Positions 9,596 through 18,839 of a stretch of 64,000 nt of DNA are shown one piece after another; the first letter of the stretch is position 1; every line of letters starts with the position of its first letter. The stretch is from Rubripirellula amarantea (lineage in GTDB: Bacteria > Planctomycetota > Planctomycetia > Pirellulales > Pirellulaceae): the NCBI RefSeq assembly GCF_007859865.1, contig NZ_SJPI01000001.1, forward strand, positions 1,798,001-1,862,000, written 5' to 3'. The position numbers and the translations under genes are program-made. The notes beneath the pieces were generated by a model. It was not told the DNA's origin. It made no database searches and saw only the letters and a list, made by a program, of their open reading frames with translations.

Positions 9596-9891
9596 ACTGG
9601 GGCCAATCTGGACAAACCCCAAGATGTTCCGAACCTTGGCGGACTCGAAATCGGTAGTTCATGCCGACGGTTCACTCGCCCGCTAGGCACTACGTCTTTG
9701 CTAGGTTGTCTTTGCTGGGTTTCCGTTAGCCAACTCACGATACGGGGCTCATCGCTAATGCCTCGGGCTGAACTAGCCCCCAGTCCTCGCTTCGTTCCCT
9801 GGGATTCTGGTTGCGCAAAAATCGCGACCAGAAGAGAGATAGGTAACGAAGTTGAGAAGAACAGTGCAGCGAATTTGCGTTTTGCCTCGCA

Positions 9892-11037
9892 TCACCTCGA
9901 TTTGGCGACCGACAGACGAGCCCACAGATCGCGGAATGACTGGGAGGACTCAGATGCTTTGGCCCTTCGCCATAGTGAAGCTATTTCACTGGTCAAGCTC
10001 GGTGCGATCGTGTCGTGGTACGGTGAGTCCGCTGGCAGGCCCGCGACTAAGCGGCGGTGAGCCCTCCCCAAATCGTGATAGGGCAATCGCGGGAATAAAT
10101 GGTGCAAGGCGTGGTAGCGAGTTCCAATCGGACCCCAAAGTTCGCTGAACCAAGGTGCGTGTGGATAGTTCACGCTATCGAGCATTTGATCTTGGAAGCT
10201 CATTTCCCCGTGCTCATTTGTCCAACGATGCGCACCTAGTGTGCGAAGTTCGTTCAAGACCAAGAGGCCTACTCCCACGGAATAGGCCACGACCCAAAGC
10301 GGATTGAACCATTCCCCGGTCCGGAAGTAATAGCGCGTCGCAAAGACAACGCACCATGCAAAGACAAGCACTTCTTGCAGCACCACGATTCGCATGACGT
10401 CTTTCTTTTCCACATCAGTCCGCTCGTAAAACGGATCGACCAACATCGTCGAAGCGTGCTTGTGAACCCACTTTCGGGCCCCCGGAATCAGCCAACAGAT
10501 AGGACTGATGATTGCGAAACGAGCAAATCCCAGGATCGGAATCAAAATAGCCTGGGCGATGAACCCAACGATCATCCAGCGACCGTTGTGACTTAGCGCC
10601 AAGTATTCGCCATCGTGTTCGGTGCCATAGTGTTTACGGCGGTGGTGATCGACGTGCGGGTAGTACAGGAATGACGGAACAAACATGAAAATTCCGCATA
10701 GAGCATTCCAAGCGATCCGGAATCCCTTGAATTGATCCTTGGGCAAATGCACCAGTTCGTGAATGAACATCAACGCCCGCATGTAAGCCAGGATCGTTAC
10801 CACGTAAGCCAGCGCCGCACCGGCAATCGCCCAAGAAGAATTGGGGTATTGTCGTGGCAGGCCCAGGATTAGAAAAAACGCTACGTGGCCGGTGATGATT
10901 GAGGCAAGAAAGTCCGTCCAGTAAATCCACGCCTTGGGTTGCCCAAGTCCTTCGATCAGACTGCGGGCCTGGTGAAACGAGAACGATGTTTCGGCAATCG
11001 CGGTTTTCGGCGTCGTTTCCGGGGACGTCACGGGCAT
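9892..11037 (-). CDS. Membrane fatty acid desaturase family protein
   Basis: This integral-membrane di-iron enzyme introduces double bonds into acyl chains or hydroxylates lipids or carotenoids. The three histidine boxes are present: HELVH (residues 93-97), HVDHHRRKH (128-136) and HALHH (near 320). Four or more hydrophobic segments are arranged in pairs between them. The ATG at 11037 is preceded by GAGAGG at suitable spacing. The 381 residues fit the family. The nearest gene on the same strand is the distant rpsD, so it is probably monocistronic. The substrate is not evident; membrane-lipid unsaturation is the default reading, but hydroxylases and ketolases share these boxes. Confidence 0.88.
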   Translation of the reverse strand: MPVTSPETTPKTAIAETSFSFHQARSLIEGLGQPKAWIYWTDFLASIITGHVAFFLILGLPRQYPNSSWAIAGAALAYVVTILAYMRALMFIHELVHLPKDQFKGFRIAWNALCGIFMFVPSFLYYPHVDHHRRKHYGTEHDGEYLALSHNGRWMIVGFIAQAILIPILGFARFAIISPICWLIPGARKWVHKHASTMLVDPFYERTDVEKKDVMRIVVLQEVLVFAWCVVFATRYYFRTGEWFNPLWVVAYSVGVGLLVLNELRTLGAHRWTNEHGEMSFQDQMLDSVNYPHAPWFSELWGPIGTRYHALHHLFPRLPYHDLGRAHRRLVAGLPADSPYHDTIAPSLTSEIASLWRRAKASESSQSFRDLWARLSVAKSR

Positions 11038-11198
11038 TGTTTAGCCTCTCATGGTGGAACTCGTAGTCAATCCTTAGATCGTTTGTATCGATTGATCCCG
11101 TTGGCAAATATCGTACCTCAAGTCAAGAATCTTTCACCTGTTTCTCCTGCTCCTCCCAGACATTCCATTCCATTAAATCCCGAGCGTTTGACACCATC

Positions 11199-12500
11199 AT
11201 GACAGCTAATGTCAAACAAATCGTCGTTATTGGTGCAGGAGCAGCGGGGATGGTCGCCGCAACGCAGGCCGCGCTGCGAGGCGCCCGCGTGATCTTGTTG
11301 GAGAAAAATTCAAAGACAGGCGTCAAAATTCTGATGTCCGGCGGCACCCGCTGCAACATCACGCACAACACCGACGCTCGCGGCATCACCGAGGCATTCG
11401 GGAAAGCCAAGCGATTCCTGCAGCCCAGTGTGGGCCGGTTCAGTCCGACCGATGTGGTGAAAATGTTCAATGATGCCGGCGTGGGCACGAAGGTCGAATC
11501 GACCGGCAAGATCTTTCCCGTTTCGAATCGGGCGGTTCAAGTCCGTGACGCACTACATCAATTGGCGATTGATTCAGGCGTTGAGCTCCGATTGCGGACC
11601 TCCGTGAAGGACGTTAAGCGTCATCAAGCCGACGGCAAGAACCAATGGTCCGTCGTTACAGAAAACCAGACTGCTGACTCGATCACAACCGAGTCTTTAA
11701 CCGCCGACGCAGTCATCATCACGGCGGGCGGAAGGAGTTGGCCGGGTTGTGGAACTACCGGCGATGCTTACGCATGGTTAACGCAACTGGGGCATACCAT
11801 TGTGCGCACTCGTCCTGCCTTGGTTCCATTGGTTGGTGGCACGGCGTGGATGCGGTCGCTTTCGGGAATCACGCTTGAAGACTGCGTTGCTACGGTACGC
11901 CAGAAAAACGAACAAGGTGAAGTAAAGACCGGACGCAAAGCTGTGCTGACCTCGCGACGTGCATCGATGTTGTTGACGCACTTTGGGTTATCGGGCCCGG
12001 CTGCCATGGACGTCAGCGGAGTGATGACCGAGGCTCGGTCCATGAACAACGTGCACTTGGAAATAGACGTGGTGCCAGAGATCGACGAAGCAAGTCTGAA
12101 CCATTGCTTTGCCGCCAGTAACCCAGACTCGGCCAAGCGAAACGTGTCAACGATCATTAGCCGAATGTTGCCGCAACGCATGGCGGACTGCATCGTGCAG
12201 AGCATCGGTACCGATTGCACGGTGGCACAGTTGCCCGCGACGATGCGGCGCGACTTGATCACTCAGCTTAAGCGTATGCCGGTTTCGATCACGGGAACCA
12301 AGGGGTTCGAAAAGGCAGAAGTGACAGCCGGTGGCGTGGCGTTAAGCGAAGTCGACCCCAAGACGATGCAAAGCCGATTGCATCCTGGTTTGTTCATCGC
12401 TGGCGAAGTGTTGGACGTGGATGGTTGGATCGGCGGTTACAATTTTCAGTCTGCATTCAGCACGGGGCACCTCGCAGGAAGCATTGCTGCGGAGAACTAA
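11199..12500 (+). CDS. BaiN/YhiN (HI0933) family FAD-dependent oxidoreductase
   Basis: The 433-residue protein opens with a classical FAD-binding loop, VVIGAGAAGMVAATQAALRG, then LLEKNSKTGVKILMSGGTRC and NITHN, the hallmark of the HI0933 family. Later blocks typical of the family are ITAGGRSWPGCGTTGDAYAW, RPALVPLVG, LLTHFGLSGPAAMD and the C-terminal AEVTAGGVALSEVDPKTMQS, which ends with FIAGEVLDVDGWIGGYNFQ. Some members reduce steroid-like or other unsaturated substrates, but most are uncharacterised. The next gene starts 68 bases later on the same strand, so cotranscription is possible. The flavoprotein assignment is firm; the substrate is unknown. Confidence 0.9.
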   Translation: MTANVKQIVVIGAGAAGMVAATQAALRGARVILLEKNSKTGVKILMSGGTRCNITHNTDARGITEAFGKAKRFLQPSVGRFSPTDVVKMFNDAGVGTKVESTGKIFPVSNRAVQVRDALHQLAIDSGVELRLRTSVKDVKRHQADGKNQWSVVTENQTADSITTESLTADAVIITAGGRSWPGCGTTGDAYAWLTQLGHTIVRTRPALVPLVGGTAWMRSLSGITLEDCVATVRQKNEQGEVKTGRKAVLTSRRASMLLTHFGLSGPAAMDVSGVMTEARSMNNVHLEIDVVPEIDEASLNHCFAASNPDSAKRNVSTIISRMLPQRMADCIVQSIGTDCTVAQLPATMRRDLITQLKRMPVSITGTKGFEKAEVTAGGVALSEVDPKTMQSRLHPGLFIAGEVLDVDGWIGGYNFQSAFSTGHLAGSIAAEN

Positions 12501-12568
12501 TATCGTGGTCGCTAGTGCTACACTGATGAACGTGCAAACCCTTTCTTTCTTCACCGGGACCACCTACG

Positions 12569-14356
12569 TTGCCTGACTTGATTGCCCAAGGCCCCCAAAG
12601 CGATGATCGCTGGCGGCGCGAAGTTCCCAGTTCAACCTCTGGCAATGAAATCACCTTGGGGCGTACGGGCGCCGATTGGAACGTTCCTTGGGATGCGATG
12701 GTTTCGCGCAACCACGCTCGGCTGATTCCTTTAGCCGATGATCGTCTGCAAGTTCGGCGAATGCCGACTGCTCGCAATGCCGTCTTTCATCGTGGCAAGC
12801 AGTCCACTCAGTTTGTGGTGGTGCCCGGCGATCATTTTGTAATTGGTCAGACGACGTTCACGCTTGTCAATCGACCAGGCGCATCAGAGTCGTCATCGGG
12901 GAGCGAATTTACTGAGCATGCCTACGATCATGTGGATCTTAAGAAACGACACTTTCGTGATGCTGCTTCACGGATCGAGATGCTGGGACGGTTGCCCGAC
13001 TTGATCACTAGTAGCCTTAGCGATGAAGAGCTGCTCGTCCGGGTGACGGGCGTGCTTCTGCAGGCGACTCCCAATGCATCTGCGGTAGCGGTCGTTGCGG
13101 TTGCCGAGCAAAACAATCCAACGGAACAAGCCGATACCGAGTTGGAACCCGCTATTGAGATTTTGCACTACGACAGTCGCACGGTTGGACGCGATGGACC
13201 GACCGTCAGTGCAAGATTGGTTCGTAGCACGATTCGGAAACGCGAAAGCATGCTGCACCTTTGGTCGGGCAGTCGTGCAAACTCAGCGGCATTCACGGCC
13301 AGCGAGGAAGCGGACTGGGCGTTCTGTGTACCGCTTCGCAGCGATGCCTGCGCGGGATGGGCACTGTATGTGACCGGTGGGTTGATCGCCGATGCGAAGC
13401 AGGATTTGGAACGGTCGCTGCAGGCGGCACCCGAAAATTTGCAGGACGATGTAAAGTTTACCGAGTTAGTCGCGACAACGATTTCGAATTTGCGGCAAAG
13501 CCGACGGCTGCAGCGGAGGCAATCCGAGTTGCGGCACTTCTTCGCGCCGATCGTCTTGGAAGCTTTGGCGACTCAGGGAGCGGATGAAGTTCTCGCTCCG
13601 CGCGAGGCGGACCTGTCGGTGCTGTTTTGTGACCTGAGAGGTTTTTCACGGCAAAGTGAACAGGGATCATCCGACCTGCTAGGGTTGCTCGCCCGGGTGA
13701 GTGATGCGTTGGGAGTCATGACACGCCATATCTTGGACTGTCGCGGTGTGATCGGGGATTTTCACGGAGACGCAGCGATGGGTTTTTGGGGATGGCCGTT
13801 GCAGCAAGAAGACGCTGCGGTCCGTGCAGTCGACGCGGCTTCGCGAATTCGCGATGACTATCGAGCGGGCACCAAAGTCGGTGGCTTTAGGTGCGGCATT
13901 GGAATCGCGACGGGGCGTGCCGTTGCGGGACGCATCGGCACGGTTGATCAAGTCAAAGTGACTGCCTTCGGCCCCGTTGTGAACTTGGCAAGTCGGCTGG
14001 AAGCCCTAACGAAACGTTTCGGCGTCGAGGTGATTCTGGACGAGGCGACTTACTCGATCGTTTCTGCGTCGCCAAATTCATCTTTCTTTTTGCGTCGATT
14101 GGGGAAGGTCGTCCCCGCTGGTTTTTCGCAAGCAGCGAACATGTATGAGTTGATGCTGCCGGGCGGATTGACGGCGGAACAAGTCAAACAGCATCAGCAA
14201 GCACTTGAATGGTTCGAAGCGGGCCAGTGGAGTGAGGCAGAGCGTTTATTGACTCAATTGCCAAGTGCTGATCGTCCTAGCGAATTGTTGTTGGCAATGA
14301 TTCGAAAATACAATGGGCAACCACCTTCGTCCTGGGACAAGGTTGTGATCGAATAG
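12569..14356 (+). CDS. FHA - GAF-like - class III nucleotide cyclase
   Basis: This 595-residue signalling protein combines three modules. Residues about 25-100 form an FHA phosphothreonine-binding domain (ITLGRTGADWNVPWD, then VSRNHARLIP). Residues about 125-310 look like a GAF sensor domain (helix DAASRIEMLGRLPDLI, then LVRVTGVLLQATPNASAVAV). Residues about 345-520 are a class III adenylate/guanylate cyclase: LSVLFCDLRGFS holds the first metal Asp, IGDFHGDAAMGFWG the second, and FGPVVNLASRLE the transition-state Asn and Arg. The base-recognition position reads Thr, as in many bacterial adenylate cyclases. A TPR-like tail ends the protein. There is no membrane segment, so it is cytoplasmic. 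A TTG at 12569 is the only start that keeps the FHA domain intact. Confidence 0.88.
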   Translation: MPDLIAQGPQSDDRWRREVPSSTSGNEITLGRTGADWNVPWDAMVSRNHARLIPLADDRLQVRRMPTARNAVFHRGKQSTQFVVVPGDHFVIGQTTFTLVNRPGASESSSGSEFTEHAYDHVDLKKRHFRDAASRIEMLGRLPDLITSSLSDEELLVRVTGVLLQATPNASAVAVVAVAEQNNPTEQADTELEPAIEILHYDSRTVGRDGPTVSARLVRSTIRKRESMLHLWSGSRANSAAFTASEEADWAFCVPLRSDACAGWALYVTGGLIADAKQDLERSLQAAPENLQDDVKFTELVATTISNLRQSRRLQRRQSELRHFFAPIVLEALATQGADEVLAPREADLSVLFCDLRGFSRQSEQGSSDLLGLLARVSDALGVMTRHILDCRGVIGDFHGDAAMGFWGWPLQQEDAAVRAVDAASRIRDDYRAGTKVGGFRCGIGIATGRAVAGRIGTVDQVKVTAFGPVVNLASRLEALTKRFGVEVILDEATYSIVSASPNSSFFLRRLGKVVPAGFSQAANMYELMLPGGLTAEQVKQHQQALEWFEAGQWSEAERLLTQLPSADRPSELLLAMIRKYNGQPPSSWDKVVIE

Positions 14357-14367
14357 TAACCGGCAGT

Positions 14368-15033
14368 GTGCCCTCTAATGCATTTCTCATTGTGAACCAC
14401 GAAATCACCACGACAGAACATCCCAACGTTCAGCGTCTGAGTCTGCATCCGATGATATGGGTGTTGATGGGGCTCACGGTACTGTTGGTGGTACGAAGGG
14501 CGATCGACGACCAAAGCCAACCTGAGTCGTTGAACTATTCGAGCGACAACCGATTGATGGTGATTCGCTCAACCACGGGCGTGCATCGCTTTGATGATCT
14601 TGGGATTAACGTGGAAATTCCGCCCGGCTGGGCATTCCTTTCTGTTAAAGATGACGTGGTGGCTAACCCGCTCACGTTTGCCAATAGCTCGGCTCAAGTG
14701 GTTGTTCAGGTACAACCCTGGAGCGAAGCACTTGAGAAATTTGAACCCTCATCGGCACCTCCGGATGCCGCTAAGGGTGACTCTCGTGATGGTAATTCTC
14801 GGGAACCATCGGTCGTCTGGTTAGATTTGGAATTGCAAGGACCACCGACGCGGCTTCGATCAGGCGAATTAAAACGCGACGTGCTACCCAAACGTCGCGC
14901 TCAGCAATGGCGATTCGGTCACTGGTCATGCGGATCTCGCGATCTGCTCGTGATGGTCTGGGACCTTCGACCCCAGGAAACGCCGCCCGAGACCGTGATG
15001 CAGTTGTTGTATTCGCTGACGCCAAAGTCCTAG
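14368..15033 (+). CDS. Membrane-anchored protein of unknown function
   Basis: This begins with a GTG 11 bases after the cyclase stop, so the two are probably cotranscribed. The 221-residue product has one hydrophobic segment near residues 28-43 (PMIWVLMGLTVLLVV) and a soluble domain outside. The segment HRFDDLGINVEIPPGWAFL resembles the beta-strand and PPGW of DcrB/PsbP-like folds. The C-terminal WRFGHWSCGSRDLLVMVWDL fits a beta sheet. No catalytic motif is seen. It could be the output or partner of the cyclase, but that rests only on adjacency. Confidence 0.65.
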   Translation: MPSNAFLIVNHEITTTEHPNVQRLSLHPMIWVLMGLTVLLVVRRAIDDQSQPESLNYSSDNRLMVIRSTTGVHRFDDLGINVEIPPGWAFLSVKDDVVANPLTFANSSAQVVVQVQPWSEALEKFEPSSAPPDAAKGDSRDGNSREPSVVWLDLELQGPPTRLRSGELKRDVLPKRRAQQWRFGHWSCGSRDLLVMVWDLRPQETPPETVMQLLYSLTPKS

Positions 15034-15246
15034 TTGGCAAGCGTGAACGCTAGCATCACGATGTCTCTTTCCCTTTGAAAATCGGCATCAAGAAGTCTTG
15101 TCGAAGGGGACTGCACTCCTTCGGTGAGACCACTAGAATGACCGAGATGACGCAGCCTGCAAAGGTTGCGTATCCTGCCCAGACGTACTGTCTGCCTCGC
15201 AACGCAGCAAACTGTCACGCAACCTAAAGAGTGCGAAACCACCGCT

Positions 15247-17385
15247 ATGAACTCACCCAAGAGCCCTTCCTGCTACTCAGTTCTCCGCTGTTTTACGCTA
15301 TGGACGGCAGTTGTGTTTCTCGTGACGTCACGGACCACCACCGTCGTGGACGCCCAATGGCCTGCGGTCGAGGTTACGGGGCCTAGTTACGCATCAAGCG
15401 ATTATGTGACGGATGGTTATGTGACGGATGGCTATGTGACCAACGCAATCGTCACGCAAAGTCAGTTGGGTAGCGTTCAGTGGGAAGGGTCACAATACAG
15501 GGACGTGCCACAGTGGGCCGAATCGGATCGTGAGCAACTGGCAGTGTATTTTGAGGAAGCAGCCGATCGCTTGGAGGACGAACGACTCCCGAGTGCTTCC
15601 GCTGGCAGACAAGCATTCCTGCGAGATTTGGCAGCCGCCGAAACGTTCCTGAAAAACAACACCTCGGTGCAGAACTACCAGCGCTGGATGCAGTACCTCG
15701 ATGTGGAGCCGCTTGTTAGCGCGCTTGAAGAGCCCAAAGCCCTGACAAGCAGTCGTGGATCACGCTTGATCGGTCGTGAAGCCGTCGACCTCCGCTATCG
15801 CCTCATCGGGGTCGCACCCGGGTTAGAGCTGACGGTTTTGAAGCAATTGCGAGATTCGACCGAGTCGTTGATCGATGCGATGCGCTTTCGGGACGGCGAA
15901 GCATCCGTCAGGGCAATTTCAAAGCAGCTTGAGAGCTTTGCCGATGAAGTTCGTGAAATGGAATCGAACCCGAGTGCGGACGACGTCGCCAAGCTTGGTC
16001 AGATGATGGCTTTGTTGGGTTCCGCCAATCAGACACCCGACTTGGTCTCGGCAGTGAAGTCTCGTTTTCGTTCACCGAATATTGGCATCATCGTTTCTGA
16101 ACAAGTCGTGCAGTCGGCCATCAACCGCGGAGTCAACGAGTGCCGTCCGGTGCGTGATTGCATCTTAGGAACTAGCATCGTTGGAAACGCCACGCTCGGT
16201 GGAGTGGTGACGGCGGACGTTTTACCTGCGGTTGGTTCCGCTCGTGTTCAGGTTGCACTCAACGCGACCGTGACTAGCCGGAATGTGGGATACAACGGTC
16301 CGGTCAAACTGCACACCGTAGGGACCGGTCAAGTCGCGGTGACTCGCATGCTGCACATTAGCGAGCTCGGCGTACAGGCTGAGCCAGCGATATCACAGGC
16401 ATCCTTGCAAACACAGATTGTTTCGATTGATGCCAAACTTCGTTTGATTCGCCGGATCGCTAAGAAGAAGGCCGCAGAGCAGAAACCCGCCGCCGAACGC
16501 ATTGCGACGGAAAAACTACGTCAGCAAGTCGGTTCCCAATTTGCCCAGCAAACCGACGAAGCTTCGTCAATTTCACCGCCAGATTTCATGGGCAAGTTGC
16601 GGCCCTACCTTGATCGACTCGATTTGCAGGAACCGACTCGGTTGATCGGGTCGACCGATCAATCCATCTATGTCGACGCAACACTTGCTCGCGACGATCA
16701 ACTCAGTGCACCGGCAATGTTCTCGAGCTTGGCAACACGTCCCACCATTGGTCAGTACTACGATGTGGCTTTGCAAATTCACGAGACCGCAATCGACAAC
16801 GTGATCTCTCCCGTGCTCGCGGGGAGAACGATGACCGAATCCGAGTTGAACCGATTGCTCGGTCGCCAACCCGAACCTTCTTCGGCCAACGTGATCGTTT
16901 CCGACACCGAGCAGGAAGACGAAGCGGAAAACGAAGGCAATGAGAATGACGAAGAGGATGATGATGAGCCGTTTGAAATCGACTTTGCGCGACTTCGCCC
17001 CGTAATCTTTGAAGCTCGAAACCAGCGAGTCAAACTTGGAATTCGCGGAACTCGATTCTCTTCAGGTGATCGAGAATTGAAGCAGGCAATGGAAATCACG
17101 ACGACTTACATTCCAGTGCAGTTGTCGGATGGTACTTCGATGTTGCTGCGAGATGGGGAAGTCGACGTGGACTTCCCCGGCCGCCGCAAGACCCTTAGCG
17201 TGTCGCAGACGGGCGTCAAAACGACGATCCAGAAGAAGTTTGCTGATGTCTTCCCCGAAACTCTGCTGCATCGTGACCTTCAGGTTCCACCGACTGTGAA
17301 GTTACAGGCGATTGCAGGACGCAGTTTTCGGCCGAAGTCCATCGACGCTCGCGACGGTTGGTTCACCGTGACGGTGGTGCAGTGA
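15247..17385 (+). CDS. Large secreted protein, planctomycete-type, function unknown
   Basis: The ATG at 15247 was chosen over an upstream in-phase ATG at 15166 because it opens directly into a signal peptide (CFTLWTAVVFLVTSRT, cleavage near VDA-QW). The mature protein of about 680 residues starts with repeats YVTDG-YVTDG-YVTNA encoded by a 15-bp tandem repeat. Helical segments rich in Glu/Arg follow (DREQLAVYFEEAADRLEDE). A middle beta-rich part (VRDCILGTSIVGNATLGG) comes next, then an acidic low-complexity stretch near residue 560 (EDEAENEGNENDEEDDDE). I do not recognise a family. The size, the signal peptide and the absence of enzyme motifs suggest an envelope protein. Confidence 0.75.
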   Translation: MNSPKSPSCYSVLRCFTLWTAVVFLVTSRTTTVVDAQWPAVEVTGPSYASSDYVTDGYVTDGYVTNAIVTQSQLGSVQWEGSQYRDVPQWAESDREQLAVYFEEAADRLEDERLPSASAGRQAFLRDLAAAETFLKNNTSVQNYQRWMQYLDVEPLVSALEEPKALTSSRGSRLIGREAVDLRYRLIGVAPGLELTVLKQLRDSTESLIDAMRFRDGEASVRAISKQLESFADEVREMESNPSADDVAKLGQMMALLGSANQTPDLVSAVKSRFRSPNIGIIVSEQVVQSAINRGVNECRPVRDCILGTSIVGNATLGGVVTADVLPAVGSARVQVALNATVTSRNVGYNGPVKLHTVGTGQVAVTRMLHISELGVQAEPAISQASLQTQIVSIDAKLRLIRRIAKKKAAEQKPAAERIATEKLRQQVGSQFAQQTDEASSISPPDFMGKLRPYLDRLDLQEPTRLIGSTDQSIYVDATLARDDQLSAPAMFSSLATRPTIGQYYDVALQIHETAIDNVISPVLAGRTMTESELNRLLGRQPEPSSANVIVSDTEQEDEAENEGNENDEEDDDEPFEIDFARLRPVIFEARNQRVKLGIRGTRFSSGDRELKQAMEITTTYIPVQLSDGTSMLLRDGEVDVDFPGRRKTLSVSQTGVKTTIQKKFADVFPETLLHRDLQVPPTVKLQAIAGRSFRPKSIDARDGWFTVTVVQ
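15400..15459 (+). repeat. 15-bp in-frame tandem repeat
   Basis: Three 15-bp units (15400-15414, 15415-15429, 15430-15444) share the core TATGTGACSRAY and encode Y-V-T-D-G steps; a fourth, diverged unit follows to 15459. Confidence 0.85.
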
Positions 17386-17652
17386 GTCAGCGATCTTAAT
17401 CGACTAGTCGTGTCAACGTCGGATCTATCATCGACGCATTGGTTGGATATGCGACGACGGCGGCTTGACTGGCATGACCGAGTCGATAGGGTCGAGCGTG
17501 AATCGGTTACCTGGCCCCTACAACCGTCATTATCGAGAAAGCTAGCCCATCAGTGCGTCTGGGGTGGCCGTATTGATTAACAAAAAGCCATCTGCCAACG
17601 GGCCAAATGCCTCACACTGGCCATCTGTGACCTAGGTTTCAGGAGTAGCACC

Positions 17653-17676
17653 ATGCGTTGTACTCCTTGGAACTGA
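17653..17676 (+). CDS. Possible 7-codon leader peptide
   Basis: ATG at 17653 has an AGGAG six to seven bases upstream, a better ribosome site than that of the main gene. It reads Met-Arg-Cys-Thr-Pro-Trp-Asn and stops at 17674-17676, two bases before the ATG of the next gene (17679). Such an arrangement could couple or regulate translation of the downstream gene. It may also be chance: the same AGGAG could serve a TTG at 17658 in frame with the main gene. Confidence 0.3.
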   Translation: MRCTPWN

Positions 17677-17678
17677 TC

Positions 17679-18782
17679 ATGTCTGCCCAGCCCTATGGCC
17701 CCCGCTATCTCATGCGATGGGATTTCTGCCGCAATCAAATGAGCGATCGGCAGTGGGTGCGCACCTCTCATCGGCTTTCTGAATTGCCGTCGTTCTCCGA
17801 TGCGGGGCTCGCCGATTTGATCAACGGATATCCCGAAAATTCTATTAGCGTTGAATCGACGGCTCACAATCCATCGCATCCAAGCGAACGACAGCTCGGG
17901 CAACTCGGTGGGCTCAGCGGCCAACAAGTGATTGCCCTACTCCCTCGCGGTAAGTTCTCGGTTGTTCTACGGAACTTGCACCGTCATTCGGTCGCGATCG
18001 GTCACATCACCAATCGCTTGATTGGCGAAATGATGGAATGCAGCCGATTGCTACGTATTCGATCGTTTGCCGCCGACTTGCATTTGAATTCAGCGGGTAG
18101 CCAATCGTATCTACGCGGGGATGTTCGACCGAGCGTGCAGTGGGGCATTCGCGGAGAGCAAACGATATTGCGTTATCCGGATTTCCCCGCGATCACCGAC
18201 CAAGCGGTTGTTGAACGAGTGGTAAACAAGGACTGGGACAAAGCCTATCGAACGCCGCTGTACCACGAACCCATGATGGAACAGCACTGCAAACGCGAAC
18301 CTTTAGGGGCCGACTCGTTGGTCATCATTCCGCAGTATTCGCCGCATCGCGTGATTCAGGGCAATACTCTTGGCGCTACGTTAGTCATGCGTTTCGAAAC
18401 CGACCAATCTCGCATGAACAACCAAGTTCAAATCGCCAACGACTGGCTTCGCAAACGACTCGGTCGAGAAGTCTCCGATCGTACCGATGGATGGTTGGCA
18501 GCGGCGAAGCGAGTCATTGCCAATCGGCTAATGAAGGAGTCGGGAAGTAGGCAAAACAACCCTAGGCCGGCTTCATTTCGCTTGAACGAGAACGCGGAAG
18601 GGGGAATGGAATCGTTGACCGAACCGGCGTTGAAAGTTCCTTCATCGGCTCAACCTGCCGTCGCTGTAACGATGCCGACCGAACTGAACGCCACCCCCAT
18701 GCCATTGGTATTAACCGACCTGATGGAATCCAGCCCAGCGAGTGGCTTCCCAACGCATTCAACGAACCTTCCTTCGGTTTGA
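17679..18782 (+). CDS. Protein of unknown function, possible cupin/JmjC-like fold
   Basis: The product (367 residues from the ATG at 17679) has no signal peptide. A segment around residues 85-250 runs like a cupin-8/JmjC domain: a strand LPRGKFSVVLRNLHRHSVAI, then DLHLNSAGSQSYLRGDV, QWGIRGEQTILRYPDF, and near its end LVIIPQYSPHRVIQG followed by LVMRFET. In JmjC enzymes a His-x-Asp and a distal His hold iron. Here the first pair would be His-Leu-Asn, and the distal His sits in SPHRV, so iron binding is uncertain. The C-terminal 110 residues are low-complexity. No operon partner is evident. Confidence 0.65.
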   Translation: MSAQPYGPRYLMRWDFCRNQMSDRQWVRTSHRLSELPSFSDAGLADLINGYPENSISVESTAHNPSHPSERQLGQLGGLSGQQVIALLPRGKFSVVLRNLHRHSVAIGHITNRLIGEMMECSRLLRIRSFAADLHLNSAGSQSYLRGDVRPSVQWGIRGEQTILRYPDFPAITDQAVVERVVNKDWDKAYRTPLYHEPMMEQHCKREPLGADSLVIIPQYSPHRVIQGNTLGATLVMRFETDQSRMNNQVQIANDWLRKRLGREVSDRTDGWLAAAKRVIANRLMKESGSRQNNPRPASFRLNENAEGGMESLTEPALKVPSSAQPAVAVTMPTELNATPMPLVLTDLMESSPASGFPTHSTNLPSV

Positions 18783-18839
18783 AGTTCGTTCATCCAGACA
18801 ATTCTCACGACTAAATCACTCCCTATCAACATCTTCATC

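Larger units (their letters stand above)
9062..9891. other. 830-base gene-free region with short tandem repeats
   Basis: Several open frames cross this region, but none has a ribosome site, recognisable protein features, or good codon bias, and they overlap one another on both strands. The region carries two tandem repeat blocks (9484-9513 and 9532-9595) and the promoter area of rpsD (just right of 9061). No RNA gene was recognised. Confidence 0.5.

Noticed and set aside
9027-9738. Overlapping minus-strand frames covering the tandem repeats upstream of rpsD, giving a VHRW/FTDG repeat protein
   Set aside because: They arise from the 16-bp repeat read in three frames, lack ribosome sites, and have no family features; a 16-bp repeat is not frame-preserving.
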